Below are positions 41,001-51,001 of a DNA stretch of 64,000 bases, one piece after another. Within the stretch, counting starts at the first letter, position 1. Each line of letters starts with the position of its first letter. The stretch lies in assembly GCA_905221605.1 (NCBI GenBank), contig CAJNDS010001624.1, positions 1 to 64,000 on the forward strand, written 5' to 3'. A program made the position numbers and the translations under genes. Source of the DNA: Symbiodinium natans. Its lineage: Eukaryota > Sar > Dinophyceae > Suessiales > Symbiodiniaceae. The notes below the pieces were generated by a model. The model had not been told where the DNA came from. It searched no databases and was given only the letters and a program-made list of their open reading frames with translations.

Positions 41001-42753
41001 AGGGTTTGGGAGCCTTTTTTGGGGCATTTAGGGTTTCTGTTTAGGGGTGTAGGGTTGCTTTGGCACACTCTAAAACCCTAAACCCTAAAATGAACTTACA
41101 AGGTGGTAGGATGCTGTCCACCCGCACTGAATCCGCCTCTGCCGCCTGCACGGCACCTGGTGAGGTATCAGCGCTGAAACACAGGGTTTAGGGTTTGGGG
41201 TTTAGGGGTTGGGGTTTAGGGTTTAGGGTTTAGGGTTTCGGGTTTAGGGTTTAGGGTTTAGGGTTCAGGGTTTAGGGTTTAGGGTTTAGGGTTTAGGGTT
41301 TGGGGTTTAGGGTTTGGGGTTTCGGGTTTCGGGTTTAGGGTTTGGGGTTTGGGGTTTAGGGTTTGGGGTCTCGGGTTTAGGGTCTGGAGTTTGGGGTTTA
41401 GGGTTTGCATTTGGGGAGTGCTCAGGCTTTGCAACTCTGCTTTTTGCGTACGCTTTCATTAGGAGGAATGCAAGACCCATACCAGCCTCAGCTGAAGCTA
41501 AACATATTTCATCAGGCGTACTACGGCGAATTTGCAAGGATATTTGTTTTGTATACAATACAGAGCATGTCGAGATTAGGTTAGGGTCTCTCAAAAACCT
41601 GAAAGCAAGTTCTACGTCCCAACTGAAGCCCAAGACCACACCCCCAAAAAAGCACGCCCTCAACACCTCAATGCCCGGCAAGACGGACATCCCAAAACTA
41701 CCAGAAACAAGATCTAAAAAGAACCTCAAAACGAAAGCCCTAATGCCCTTACAAACCAACCCAAAGAACAACCGCCAAAATACAAAAAAAAAACCCTCAA
41801 CCCTCAACCCTGAGCTCCACGCCCAACTCAACCCTAATCCCTTAAAACCCTAAACCTAAACCTTCAACCCTAACCCTCATCCCTGAACCCTCAACCCTAA
41901 ACCCTGAAACCTAAACCCTAAACCTTGCAAACCCCAAACCCAGGCATGGCGCGCTGCAGGGGCCGATAGCCATCCTCGGAAGGTTGCTGCTTGGGTTTGG
42001 TCCTTTGAGAGTCCTGGTTCTAAGTCGTGGTAGCCCAGTAACTTTAGAGTTTAGGGTTTAGGGCTTATTTAAGGTTAAAGACTTGGTAGCCAGCCCAGCA
42101 ACCTTGGGGGTCAGGGTTTAGGGTTAAAGGTTCGTAGGGCATGAGGGAATGGTTTGGTAGCCCAGTACCCGCTGGAACGTTCACCCTTATACTAACAGCT
42201 CCGTAATAAGGATTATAATAGGGGGTATAATCACGATTAAGGATTGTAGTATAAGGAACATACTCTCGCAAATATGTAGAAAGAGCCTGTATGTATTCTT
42301 CCCGAGAACAGCAATGAAAGTCCTACTTCACATGCCCTTGGGGCTTGCCCCAATCGTAGCTCCAGTTTCTTTTGCTGGGGGAGCTAGTGTGCCTGTTTCG
42401 ACATGGATAACATGAAGAAGACTATTAAGTACAGCAACATATGGGAACCTTATAGTTTAGAGCATCTAAAGAATAGGCTCCCTGGTTCTCATTTATTCAG
42501 AACGTCCGCTCTCCTTGCATTCGCTGCTGTACGACATCTTGCTGCCGGCGCAAAATGACTTCGGAATGCAGAATGTGCAATATCAAGCGGGGTGGGGTGG
42601 TTTCATTCTTGTGGGAAGGGGGGGGTACGCTCCCAAACCCTGAACTGGACATTCGCGCTGACATGGTCACAACTTGTCACAACTCCGAGCATCCAGTCCG
42701 CGAGCAGTGAGATAGTCGATCTCCTTCAGGATCTCGTCGTCATCATCATCCAT
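37930..42753 (-). CDS. Split gene for an ankyrin-repeat protein (partial)
   Basis: The probable first exon (42753-42684) starts MDDDDDEILKEIDYLTARGL. Ankyrin-type blocks follow: 41974-41946 (DGYRPLQRAM), 40269-40149 (MTGNITTLRFLVDEAM), 39146-39101 (GYTPLEMAVVWGQTL) and 38006-37930 (VEILVYLLTRGADPML). The last two join in phase into one canonical ankyrin repeat. Blocks at 41156-41100 and 40900-40875 have good splice sites and may be linking exons. Ankyrin repeats mediate protein binding, so no specific partner can be named. The introns carry facing telomere-type arrays. The 3' end is not resolved; blocks at 37.65 and 36.85-36.93 kb may belong. The first exon is assigned by position and by the short distance to the upstream gene. 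Confidence 0.6.
39101..39146 (-). CDS. Ankyrin exon (helix 1)
   Basis: A 46-nt block between CTAGCAAG and GTGACA reads YTPLEMAVVWGQTL, the TPLxxAxxxG signature of ankyrin helix 1, in phase with the exon at 37930-38006. Confidence 0.68.
40149..40269 (-). CDS. Ankyrin-like exon
   Basis: A 121-nt block between CCGAGGAACAG and a perfect GTAAGT donor reads AVMTGNITTLRFLVDEAMAM. The GNxxxLRFLVDE stretch fits the second half of an ankyrin repeat. The frame remains open past the donor to a TAA at 40062. Confidence 0.55.
40875..40900 (-). CDS. Possible micro-exon
   Basis: AATTATTTTTCAG and GTGCGT enclose 26 nt (one frame reads GGWCELIE). The splice sites are strong. Assignment to the ankyrin gene is by position only. 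Confidence 0.3.
41100..41156 (-). CDS. Possible exon of the ankyrin gene
   Basis: ACCTCACCAG and a consensus GTAAGT enclose 57 nt reading AVQAAEADSVRVDSILPP. It has no motif of its own. Confidence 0.4.
41190..41410. repeat. Long degenerate TTTAGGG array
   Basis: About thirty units contain many GGGTTTGGGG and GGGTTTCGGG variants. Large frames on both strands over it (41307-41853) are array translations. The tail 41410-41590 contains an exon-like minus block (AEAGMGLAFLLMKAYAKS) after TTAGCTTCAG. Confidence 0.9.
41946..41974 (-). CDS. Ankyrin-like exon
   Basis: After CCTTCCGAG the frame reads DGYRPLQRAM, the DGxxPLxxA signature of an ankyrin repeat. The 3' border is uncertain. Confidence 0.45.
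42175..42260. mobile_element. Foldback element family 1 (diverged copy)
   Basis: TTCACCCTTATACTAACAGC and the inverted TTGTAGTATAAGGAACATAC bound about 85 bp. Confidence 0.6.
42684..42753 (-). CDS. Probable first exon of the ankyrin gene
   Basis: An ATG at 42753-42751 opens a frame of 28 codons with an acidic start (MDDDDDEILKEIDYLTARG). A GT donor at 42683, or a GC donor slightly upstream, would end the exon. The ATG lies 61 bp after the stop codon of the previous minus-strand gene. Confidence 0.5.
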
Positions 42754-42814
42754 GGAAGGCACCCTCGAGCCTAAACCTTCTCAGCCCTGCGGCTTACAGT
42801 AGGGCATACGACGT

Positions 42815-43322
42815 TTAAAGTTTACGAAGCTCTGAATGAAAAACGCGCGATAGGTTCGCCGGTACCTCCTGCACGGCGATGGTGCATGGAACAGTGCGTA
42901 GGCTTAGGCCGATGGATGAACGAATCCTAAATCCAACGCTCTAACCCTTAAACCCTAAACCCTGAACAGTCGTAGATTTCGGCAGTCGCAGGTAGCTGTT
43001 TTCCAGTGGCAACAATGTGCTCGAGCCGGGCGGGAGGTACTAAATGCGTCTGGTGCCCTAAAACTTCAGCCCTTAATCGGTGTTAGTAGAGTTTCGGGTT
43101 GACGAGCTACAAAAAAAGGGGCTCAACGCAATTCCTGAACCCTGACTAAATCCCTAAGCCACTAAACCAACACCAATGTCGTGGAGTTTCCCGCTCTGAC
43201 GCCCAGGGACATTCTGCTGCATCTTGGGGGTATAAGGAGGGAACTGAAACCCTAAACCCTAAAGCCTAAACCGTTTGCACAGCTCCCGCAGGATCTGCTC
43301 GAAGACGGTGAGGTTCGGCTGC
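42815..43322 (-). CDS. 3' end of an unknown split gene
   Basis: Blocks at 43322-43272 (QPNLTVFEQILRELCK) and 43213-43174 (MSLGVRAGNSTTL) join in phase. A block near 43035-42972 (HIVATGKQLPATAEIYD) and a terminal block 42868-42815 (EVPANLSRVFHSELRKL then TAA) follow. The 43272 donor is the GTTTAG of telomere-type sequence. No domain is recognised. Confidence 0.45.
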
Positions 43323-43389
43323 CTGAAGCCTTGGCGCGGATGGGCAACTTAGAGTTGAGGGGCTAGGGTTTAGGGAGAGAAATGTGCCT

Positions 43390-44150
43390 TCATCATGCGT
43401 TTACAGCCTTCTCAAGGTACCGGGGGGGGGGGGGTGGGAGGCACTCTGATAAAACCTAAACCCTAAACCCTAAACCCTAAACCCCAAACCCTAAACCCTA
43501 AGCCCTAAGCCCTCAACCCCCCCAAAAAACCGTTCCACTGCTCTTTGGGCACAGGAGGCTGGCGGGGCCGAAGGCAAACTTGAGACCATCCAGGGACTCA
43601 ACCACCTCCGCGGAGAGGTGTGGGCTGCTGGGGGGGGGGTTCAGCGGTTTTAGGGTTCAGGCCCTAAACCCTAGACCCTTAGGGTTTAGCGTTTAGGGTT
43701 TAGGGCTGAGGGTTTAGGGAAGCCGTAAACCCTTTCTTTGGGGGCGGAGGAGGTTAGGGCCAGGTTGGAGTTTGTCCTTGGAGGGCTGTTTAGGGTTTAG
43801 GGTCGGAAGGTTCAGGTCGTTTGAGAGGTTTGGGGGTGGTCTAGGGGTTGAGGGTTCAAGATGGTGTAAGTCATTTTGGTAGGTTGGAGTTCGGTTGTTT
43901 GTGTTGTGCTTAGGGTTCGGGGCTAATGCGTATTTGCAGGTCCAGGGTTTGTTTAGTTAGGGCTTAGGGCTTTTTGAGTGTGTAGGGTGAGGGTTTTAGA
44001 GTTCTAGGCTTGTTGGGAGCTTGGGGTCAGTTCTTTGTGAAATTTCGTTTGGGGGGAGGGGCGTGGCCGGGCTGGTTTAGGATCCAGGGTGCTTGCCGGG
44101 TTTCTGCCACTGAGCATGCCTGCCGAGGCTGGGCATGTTGTGATGTAACC
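43390..44150. other. Telomere-type mosaic with one exon-like block
   Basis: A C array lies at 43450-43515. At 43545-43625 the minus strand reads VVESLDGLKFAFGPASLLCP after CTCCGCGGAG. Degenerate G-rich repeats fill 43640-44080. Confidence 0.4.
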
Positions 44151-44228
44151 CTAAACCCTAAACCCTAAACCCTAAACCCTAAACCCTAAACCCTAAACCC
44201 TAAACCCTAAACCCTAAACCCTAAACCC
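44148..44228. repeat. CCCTAAA array
   Basis: About eleven nearly perfect units lie here. Confidence 0.95.
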
Positions 44229-44266
44229 AGCAAAGCTTCGTCTAAACCAGCTGGCCAGCCGGGGAT

Positions 44267-44378
44267 TCAGGAACGAAGCTCGGACTCCTGAAAAAAACCA
44301 ACGTGCGAATCATCTGGTGCAGCTGTCCGCGAAAACTCATCCTCTGACTGGGCCAGGATCTTCCGCGACCGGAGCCAG
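44267..44378 (-). CDS. Terminal exon-like block
   Basis: After GAAGCTTAG the frame reads WLRSRKILAQSEDEFSRTAA and continues to a TGA at 44267-44269. This is one of the most protein-like blocks in the window. The function is unknown. Confidence 0.42.
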
Positions 44379-44379
44379 C

Positions 44380-45494
44380 TAAGCTTCACAGCCCAAACCA
44401 TTTCACCAACAAGAACAACCGTCAAACAAAGGCTTTGCTATCCTGACTGGGTGAGGGCTTAGACCATCACCCCCGACGCCACCAAGTACCCCTGAACAAG
44501 GGGTAGGTGTGAACTGAACTCTGAGCTCTCAATCCTGAACGCTCATCCCGGAAGCTCCATTGTGGCTTGGGGTTGAGGCCTCAATCGTGGCCTGGGGTTT
44601 AGGATTTAGGGTTTAGGCGATTTAGGGATTCTTGCACTCAACCTCAGAGCCAGACCTCGCCGGTGGTGACGCTGCTCTGCCCTCTTACCTCCCAAGGGGG
44701 AAGAAAGCCAATTTAGGGTTTAGAGCTTAGGGTTTAGAGTTTAGCTTTAGGGTATCAAGCCCCATCAAGCCCTATAAACCCAATCAGCCCCAAACCCTAG
44801 AAGCCCTTTCAACCCTTGTACACTCACAGCACGCAACCCGCAATCCACCCCAAAATACGGGCACCCTTTTTTTACAGCACTAGGATGGCCCGTAAGACAC
44901 TCTGGGTTTTAGGGTTTAGGGTTTAGGGCCTTAAGACACTCTGAAAAAAGGTTCCTGAATATGATCCCCTTAAACCCAATAAGGGAAAAGACAAAATAGT
45001 TCATGGGTTGCCCTAGGTGTAGCGTTTAGGGTTCAGGGTTAGGGCTACCCCCCTCTATACTGCCTAGGTTCCCCCAAAATTGAGGCAGTTTGGGGATAAT
45101 TCAGCCTGATTAAGGTTATTTTAAGGGAGGAACCTATAGGGGGGGGGTAGTATAGAGGGGGTAGTAGGGGAACGCATGAATGGTGGAGTTGGGCTCGATT
45201 GTGCCAGGGTATGCCGAAACCTCCAGCCCTACACTAAGAAACGGAGCCCGAAACCCTAAACCCTAAACCCTAAACCCCTCAGAAACGTAGCCGAAGCCCT
45301 AATTCGTTGAGCCCGCAAGAAGCAAGAAAGGTCCCAGCAGGTTTGAGGGTACTGTACAACCTAAGCCCTCCTTCGTTCGCAAGGCTCAAGCCTTTACAGT
45401 ACCTCGGAAGCCTCGAAACCCGATCGGGCTTAGCGTTTAGGGTTTAGGGTTTAGCGTTTAGGGTTTAGGGTTTAGGCTTTAGGGTTTAGTAAAC
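44380..45494. other. Telomere-type mosaic, no supported gene
   Basis: Short arrays lie at 44590-44625, 44700-44755, 44900-44930, 45250-45276 and 45425-45475. A degenerate foldback lies at 45030-45170 (CCCCCTCTATACTGCCTAGG and its inverse). One weak minus block lies at 44640-44690. Confidence 0.35.
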
Positions 45495-45617
45495 CCCGTT
45501 TTGGTCCTGCAACTCGAGGCCAAGCCTGCTGCCACGCTTCAGGCTTCTTCGAGTGTATGGCCCGCATCAGCGAGGGGTCCGGCTCGCGCCAGTGGACCCA
45601 AATCGAATGCCAGGTCC
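45495..45617 (-). CDS. Exon-like block, possibly C-terminal to a kinase
   Basis: A 123-nt block between AACCCAAG and a GTTTAC donor reads TWHSIWVHWREPDPSLMRAI and continues for 20 codons more. It follows the kinase-like block on the same strand. It has no domain of its own. Confidence 0.42.
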
Positions 45618-45960
45618 CTTGGGTTTAGGGTTTAGGGCTTAGGGTTTAGGGTTTAGGCTGAGACTCTAAGGGTGCGTAGCCCCAGAGTCTAAACGGAAAC
45701 CCTCAACTTAGGCCCAGGTTTTGAGTGTGGGTGTGAGCTTTAATTGTGTAAGAGGAAACCCAAGACGGGGCCAACTATTAGCTTGGCTTATGGATGGAGA
45801 CCAGTTTAACATTCGAGGGCTGGAGTTCAAAACTAGAGGATTGTATAAGACCTCAGCTCCACTCTTTCAGCCCCACTTGTCATCCTGAAACACAAAACCC
45901 TCAACACCCTCAAAACCCTAAACCCTAAACCCTAAACTCAAAGCATGGGTCACGTCAAAC

Positions 45961-46037
45961 CAAGGCGCTCGATCTTTCCTCTGCCTCGGGCCAAAGCCGC
46001 TGTATCAGCTGCACCAGAGGTGGGCTACCCTGGCGCA
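45961..46037 (-). CDS. Exon resembling protein-kinase subdomain XI
   Basis: A 77-nt block between TTCAACAG and a GTTTGA donor reads SPPLVQLIQRLWPEAEERSS. The LIQRLW....R pattern matches the end of the kinase C-lobe with its invariant arginine. No other kinase motif was found nearby, so this is tentative. Confidence 0.38.
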
Positions 46038-46094
46038 CTGTTGAAGCCCTAAACCCTAAACCCTCTAAACCCTAAACCCTAAACCCTAAACCCT

Positions 46095-46777
46095 TGGGCT
46101 CCAGGGTGTTCTAGGGTTCAATTTCAGGTTTTGGGTGTTAGGGTTCTAGGCAGTTCTAGGGTTTTGGGGGCTTAGGGTTGGGTTTGAGGGTTACGCGGCT
46201 CAAAAATTAGTCAGAAAGCTGCATGCAAGGAGTGTCAACGAACCAAAGCAAAGGGTAAAAGGGTACCACTGGGCCACCAAGGTTGTCGTATCTTTGGGTA
46301 CAGAAGGGGTATCCCTGCTTAGGAATTTCCCCAACTCAAGAGCAGAACTAGAGAGACTAACAAGGGGTTGAGGATCGCCAGAGGAAGAACTCCGGCTTAG
46401 GGCTTAGGGTTTAGGGTTCCGCCTTGTACACCATGCTACGGAATATGACCAACACATGGTTAAACGTGGGTATACTCTAGTTACACTAGTTGCATCCTAG
46501 TACAGCTACATGTCGACTGTGGCCGGCGAACAACCCCATGAGAGACCCTAAGTGACGCCTGACCACGCCGGCCGTTCCAAACGAGCACTAGTTGCACCAG
46601 CCCGCTCGATCGCTCGAGCGCAAACTCCGCGTACCTCGAGAAGAAGCGAGAAGCGCGGACAGCTTTTTCTCAAGTTGTTTTCTGAGCCTAAACTGTGAAC
46701 CTGGGTATCTACTTGAAAGACATACGTACATACTCACATACAAAACACACAATACAGTACTTACATGGTGGTTTGCG
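46095..46777. other. Unassigned
   Basis: Degenerate G repeats lie at 46105-46190. A plus frame at 46592-46873 runs into the foldback element. No motif is seen. Confidence 0.3.
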
Positions 46778-46972
46778 AACGTAGGGGTACCCTGTCGGAG
46801 GATCCCTTTATGGGGATTCTATTCTGATTTCGGTATAAATTGGGATGTCCCCCCCTATACTAACAGTCCTTAACAGGGATTATTTTGGGGGGTACTATAA
46901 TCCCTATTAGGACTGTTAGTATAAGGGGGAACATCCCAAGGTAAAAAGGGGGTACCCCTGATTTGGGAAGTG
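46778..46972. mobile_element. Family-3 foldback split by a family-1 element
   Basis: The outer arms GCGAACGTAGGGGTACCCT and AAAGGGGGTACCCCTGATTT enclose a full family-1 element (46846-46938: TTGGGATGTCCCCCCTATAC and AGGGGGAACATCCCAA). This is a nested insertion. Confidence 0.65.
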
Positions 46973-46974
46973 CC

Positions 46975-47700
46975 CACATCATTGCGCACCACACATCTCG
47001 TTTATGCATACACGGCAGTCAGGTCAGTAAGCAGCGCGAGAGAGCCCAATACCCCCGCATTGAAGGAGCTTCGGGTTTAGGGTTTACCGTTAACTATCTG
47101 CATCTATATTTTTACACATCGAGTGTAGAAGAGCTCAATCATGCACAGGGGTTCTTGTTCCATCGAAGGAATATACTTGAAGCTATGTAGAAGTTTGTTT
47201 TTGCATATACCTTAAACTGTATGATAAAGGAAAGGGTTTAGGGATTAAAGGTAGCCTGGCCGTAAACCCTAAACCCTAAATCGCGCCTTAGTAGCCCTTC
47301 ACTTGTCGTCCGCTTCGCGGGCCCGTTGTGGTTGAAGGGCTTCCTGGGAACTGGGGCTTGGAGAAACCGGCGTGTAAACAAAGACATGGATCCTTTTGTA
47401 ACTAAACTTGGAGCAACCCTAAATCCTAAACCCCCTAACACCTAAACTTATACTCAGACAGAGACCCTCATCAGCCAGAACATCCTAAATTCGGAACCCT
47501 CACCCGGTAAGCGCATGGCAGCACCTCCTGTCATAAGCTCAGTTTGAGCTCACCCTGTGTGGCCACAGGTCACAGATCCAGATCCATCCACAGCATCCCA
47601 AGGACGACCCCAAACAGGAACTCCAGATTTAGAAGGGCCTAGAACCCTGAACCCTAAACTCTCAACCCTCACTCTTGTGTTTTTCTTGGGGGACACCTTG
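46975..47700. other. Unassigned with one exon-like block
   Basis: The minus strand at 47288-47345 reads EALQPQRAREADD between CAGTTCCCAG and GTGAAG. Short telomere-type repeats lie at 47262-47280 and 47410-47430. No family is recognised. Confidence 0.3.
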
Positions 47701-47704
47701 GCGT

Positions 47705-47880
47705 TCTACTTGCAGGTTCATGGGTACTTATAAGTAGGGTTATGAGTAAGGTTTGGGTGCAAGGTTCAAGGTCAGGGTTTAGGGCTTAGGGCTTACAGTT
47801 TAGGGTAAAGTAACCCGTACTGCAACTTTAATTCAGTTACTTCTATCCCCACGTTTCACTCCCCGTGAACCTTCTTGTGT
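47705..47880. mobile_element. Foldback element family 2 with telomere-type insert
   Basis: CTACTTGCAGGTTCATGGGTA and the inverted CCCCGTGAACCTTCTTGTG are the ends. Degenerate TTTAGGG repeats (47740-47812) occupy the middle, making this copy about 70 bp longer than the intact one at 36.3 kb. Confidence 0.65.
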
Positions 47881-47945
47881 GAATCTACGGGTGCTGAAAA
47901 ACCTTTGCATGTCTCGGTCTCCCATGCTGGTCAACTCCTCATATG

Positions 47946-48092
47946 GGGGTTTCCGAAAGCAAGGGTACCCTAAACCCTAAACCCTAAACCCTAAACCCTA
48001 AAACCTAAAACCCTCTACCCTAAAACCCTAAACCCCAAACCCTACTCTTCGGGGGTCTATATTCGGGGTCCCCTATTATCGTCAACCCCTCT
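47946..48092. mobile_element. Foldback element family 3 with telomere-type insert
   Basis: The left arm GGGGGTTTCCGAAAGCAAGGG with TACC leads directly into CCCTAAA repeats (47965-48045). The right arm TTCGGGGTCCCCTATTATCG follows. Confidence 0.6.
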
Positions 48093-48159
48093 ATGCCAAG
48101 AATCACCACTCCGTGGAGCTCATCCAACACCTGGAACTCTGCATCTGTCAAGGTATAGG

Positions 48160-48208
48160 GTTTAGGGTTTAGGGTTTAGGGTTTAGGGTTTAGGGTTTAG
48201 GGTTTAGG
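48160..48208. repeat. TTTAGGG array
   Basis: About seven units lie here. An exon-like minus block just left of it (48093-48144, AEFQVLDELHGVVILGIE) follows TTGACAG. Confidence 0.85.
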
Positions 48209-48393
48209 GAACCAGGCGAAGGCATGAACCAGCTATCTTAACCGTAAAAGCCCCAACAAAATTTGACCCAAGGACACCTGCCCAAATCTGCACTCTCCCC
48301 TACAGGAAGGGGAGCTGAAGCTCGAGCTTCTGTCAAAACGCCCTGGTGGTCCCTAAACCCTAAACCCTAAACCCTAAACCCTAAACCCTATAC

Positions 48394-48455
48394 CTTGACA
48401 GCGGCCCTTGTCTCATGCACTTCTATTCCTTGTTCGGGGCCCAACATGCGAGCCA
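48394..48455 (-). CDS. Exon-like block
   Basis: A 62-nt block between AGAAAACAG and GTATAG reads ARMLGPEQGIEVHETRAAVK, with a C array on its lower-coordinate side. The function is unknown. Confidence 0.4.
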
Positions 48456-48584
48456 CTGTTTTCTTGGGTAGGTTTGGGAGCCCCATAAAAACTCAATTTT
48501 TATGGCTTTGTAGGGATTCTATGGAGACTAAGGGCTAGTCATTTGAAACAAAATTCTGTTCAAACTTAGTTCAAGCCTACCCCT

Positions 48585-48696
48585 GTTCTAAGGAGTCGAG
48601 CACATCGAGCATGACCCGCCTCTTGAAGGGTATGTATCGCGGCCACGAGCGCCGGATGGTTGGCCAAACAGTCATGCGCTGGAAACACCTCGCAGT
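48585..48696 (-). CDS. Exon-like block
   Basis: The minus strand is open in two frames. One reads NHPALVAAIHTLQEAGHARC. The other contains VMLDVLDSLE, which resembles VMLDVLEGLE at 34.22 kb. The correct frame is unresolved. Confidence 0.3.
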
Positions 48697-49152
48697 GCTT
48701 TGACTTCGGAAAAGAACCCCGAAGCCCAAAACCCTAAAACCCGATTCAAACAAGTTCGGACACATGTGCGGCTGGTACTCCCCTCCCCGAAGGAATGCAG
48801 CACGCAACGCTCAGGGATGATGCAGCAATCAAGGAAACCCTAAACCCTAACCCTAAACCCAAAACCCTAAACCCCCCAAGTTCATAGGTCTCGGACTAGA
48901 AGCCTTTGGTGGGGGGGCGAGGGAGAGTGGGGTCGCATTTGCGCAGGTTCCATGATCTGGGGTTTAGGGTTTAGGGTTTAGGGTTTAGTTGCTTTGGGGC
49001 ACCGTTCATTGATTCCCAGGAACCCGACAATGCCCATAACTCCCCATGAACCTTCTTGTAGCCCTGCGCCGGCACGATTTAGGTGCGGTGTGGCCATCTG
49101 CCAGTAAACAGGTTCTGGAGGAGAAGCCGTACGATGGTCCAAGGGTCTTGGT

Positions 49153-49256
49153 TGGGATGTTCCCCCTTTTTCTAACAGTCCTTAATAGGGATTCCTATAG
49201 GGGGTACTATGATCCCTATTAAGGACTGTTAGTATAAGGGGGAACATTCCAAGGTT
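49153..49256. mobile_element. Foldback element family 1
   Basis: TTGGGATGTTCCCCCTTTTTC and AAGGGGGAACATTCCAA bound a palindromic element of about 104 bp. Its centre TTAATAGGGATTCC pairs with the inverted GATCCCTATTAA. Confidence 0.8.
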
Positions 49257-49444
49257 TTGGGCTCCTAGGCACGGACTGCAACAACGCGGTAAAGTCTATC
49301 AACAAACGGTACAAGAATTGGACAAACGTGTCGTAGTCCAAACCCGGCTATCATCAGCCTACCACCAATAAGCATACCCAGCCCTGAAAAACTCCCAACA
49401 CCTCAACCAACTAGGGTTTAGGGCTTAAGTTGCGGGGTTCTCTC

Positions 49445-49446
49445 TC

Positions 49447-49499
<53 letters not shown>

Positions 49500-49573
49500 A
49501 ATGATTGAATACACATAGACATATATAATATACATATATGAAAACCATATATACACACATATATATATATGTG

Positions 49574-49667
<94 letters not shown>

Positions 49668-49675
49668 TATATATG
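49445..49675. repeat. CT and CATATA microsatellites
   Basis: (CT)n lies at 49445-49497 and about sixteen units of CATATA at 49566-49672. The Tyr/Val, Met/Tyr and Ile/Cys frames are repeat translations. Confidence 0.97.
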
Positions 49676-49679
49676 TCTC

Positions 49680-50923
49680 GCACGTCCAGCCTTCCAGCCG
49701 CCCTTCTTAAAGAGGCCGATGACGGAGGCGCCGGCATAGCCGGGGCCTCTGCAAGGCGTTGTGGCCTTGGGGTTGTGACTGGTAGGGGCCCCAAGTAGTT
49801 CAGGTGAGCGCAGCATAGTTTCATACTTGTGGTTGTCCAAATGATGATTCCTTTTTGGGGTACCCTAAATACTAGGTGCCGTAGTATAATGGGGATCCAA
49901 AAAGGGCCCATAATTTTGACAACCACCCATCTAAAACAAGGCAGTTGCTACCTAGATACGAGGCTGCATGTGATTTTGGACATGGCTACGTATTAAGAAT
50001 GGTTTGCTGCAAAGCGGAACGTGGTTTGTCAAGCATGCGTACTGAACCTCAAGGTTCTACAAACGCCGCAAATGCTGCACTACCAGACGCCGTACAGACC
50101 CTTTAAGAAGCCCTATGAACCCTCTAAAACCGTATAAACCCTTCAGCAACCTCATACACACCTGATATAAACCCGACATACATCCTAGACGCCCTCTACA
50201 CCCCAGAAGCTCCGAAGCAGTATGAGTCGAATTAAGCAAAACAAGTCCACGCAAAGGTCTCGGCCTATGGCCATCTTTCCGGTGGTGCGGTAGCCTCTAG
50301 GGTTTGGGTGTTTTGGGGGTTTAGGGTTAATGGTTCAGGGCTTAAAGGTCCTAGGGTTCTAGGGTCACGCAGCCCATGAACAGACAGAGTGGTGCAACAC
50401 AACGTCACAGGCCCTGCCCCCCTCCACCCCAAGAAGACTTCTACGAAGTTGGGGGTTGGGTGGTTGGGAACTCAACCAAAAAAACAACCTCATTTTATAG
50501 GGTCCTTACGGGAGGGGGGGGAGGGTTCATGGGGGGGTAGGTACCTAGGGAAGGAAGCTTAGGGAGCCTCAGGGGGTAGTGGTGAGTATTAGGAAACCTT
50601 GGGTTACATACCCCCTTGAACGCCCCTCCCTTAACGACCCTCTAATGATTTCCCCACAACCCAAATATATGCCCTACAATCAGCTGCAAACCCTGAGCAG
50701 CACTAAACCCAAACTCCAGAAACCGCCTAAACATCAAGGTTTTCTGAGAAACCTGTACTGCATACAAGCTTTGTCTAGGATAGCGCTTAAAACCCTCTGA
50801 AACTTTTCCTAAATGTTATCCTCTTCTACCCAGTAAGGGAAATTTTTAACATATCCCAAGGGCCTACCTAGGCCCCTAAAGGGGATAAACCCTAAACCCT
50901 AAACCCTAAAGCCTAAGCCCTAC
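49680..50923. other. Unassigned with weak exon-like blocks
   Basis: A minus block at 49690-49740 reads [21 protein letters not shown] minus frame ends at 50057 (VRRLVVQHLRRL). Foldback-like motifs lie at 49850-49925. No family is recognised. Confidence 0.3.
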
Positions 50924-51001
50924 TTTGTAAACTCTTGAAGCCTGCGACATCGGCGGTCCTGAAGACCTCGCGCGCAAAAAAGCGGTGAAGGGATGGATCG
51001 G
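50924..51001 (-). CDS. Exon-like block
   Basis: A 78-nt block between CGGCCCCCAG and GTAGGG reads DPSLHRFFAREVFRTADVAG, protein-like and without a recognised domain. Confidence 0.4.

Noticed and set aside
41307-41853. Two large opposite-strand ORFs (174 and 179 codons)
   Set aside because: More than a third of each is translated TTTAGGG/CCCTAAA repeat (GLGFGVWG, NPKPQTP), so neither is a gene as a whole.
17569-44228. True chromosome end
   Set aside because: Arrays occur in both orientations in dozens of short blocks with unique DNA between, so they are interstitial.
49411-49926. 171-codon minus ORF and its overlaps
   Set aside because: Mostly CATATA and CT repeat. Only the short block at 49690-49740 looks protein-like.
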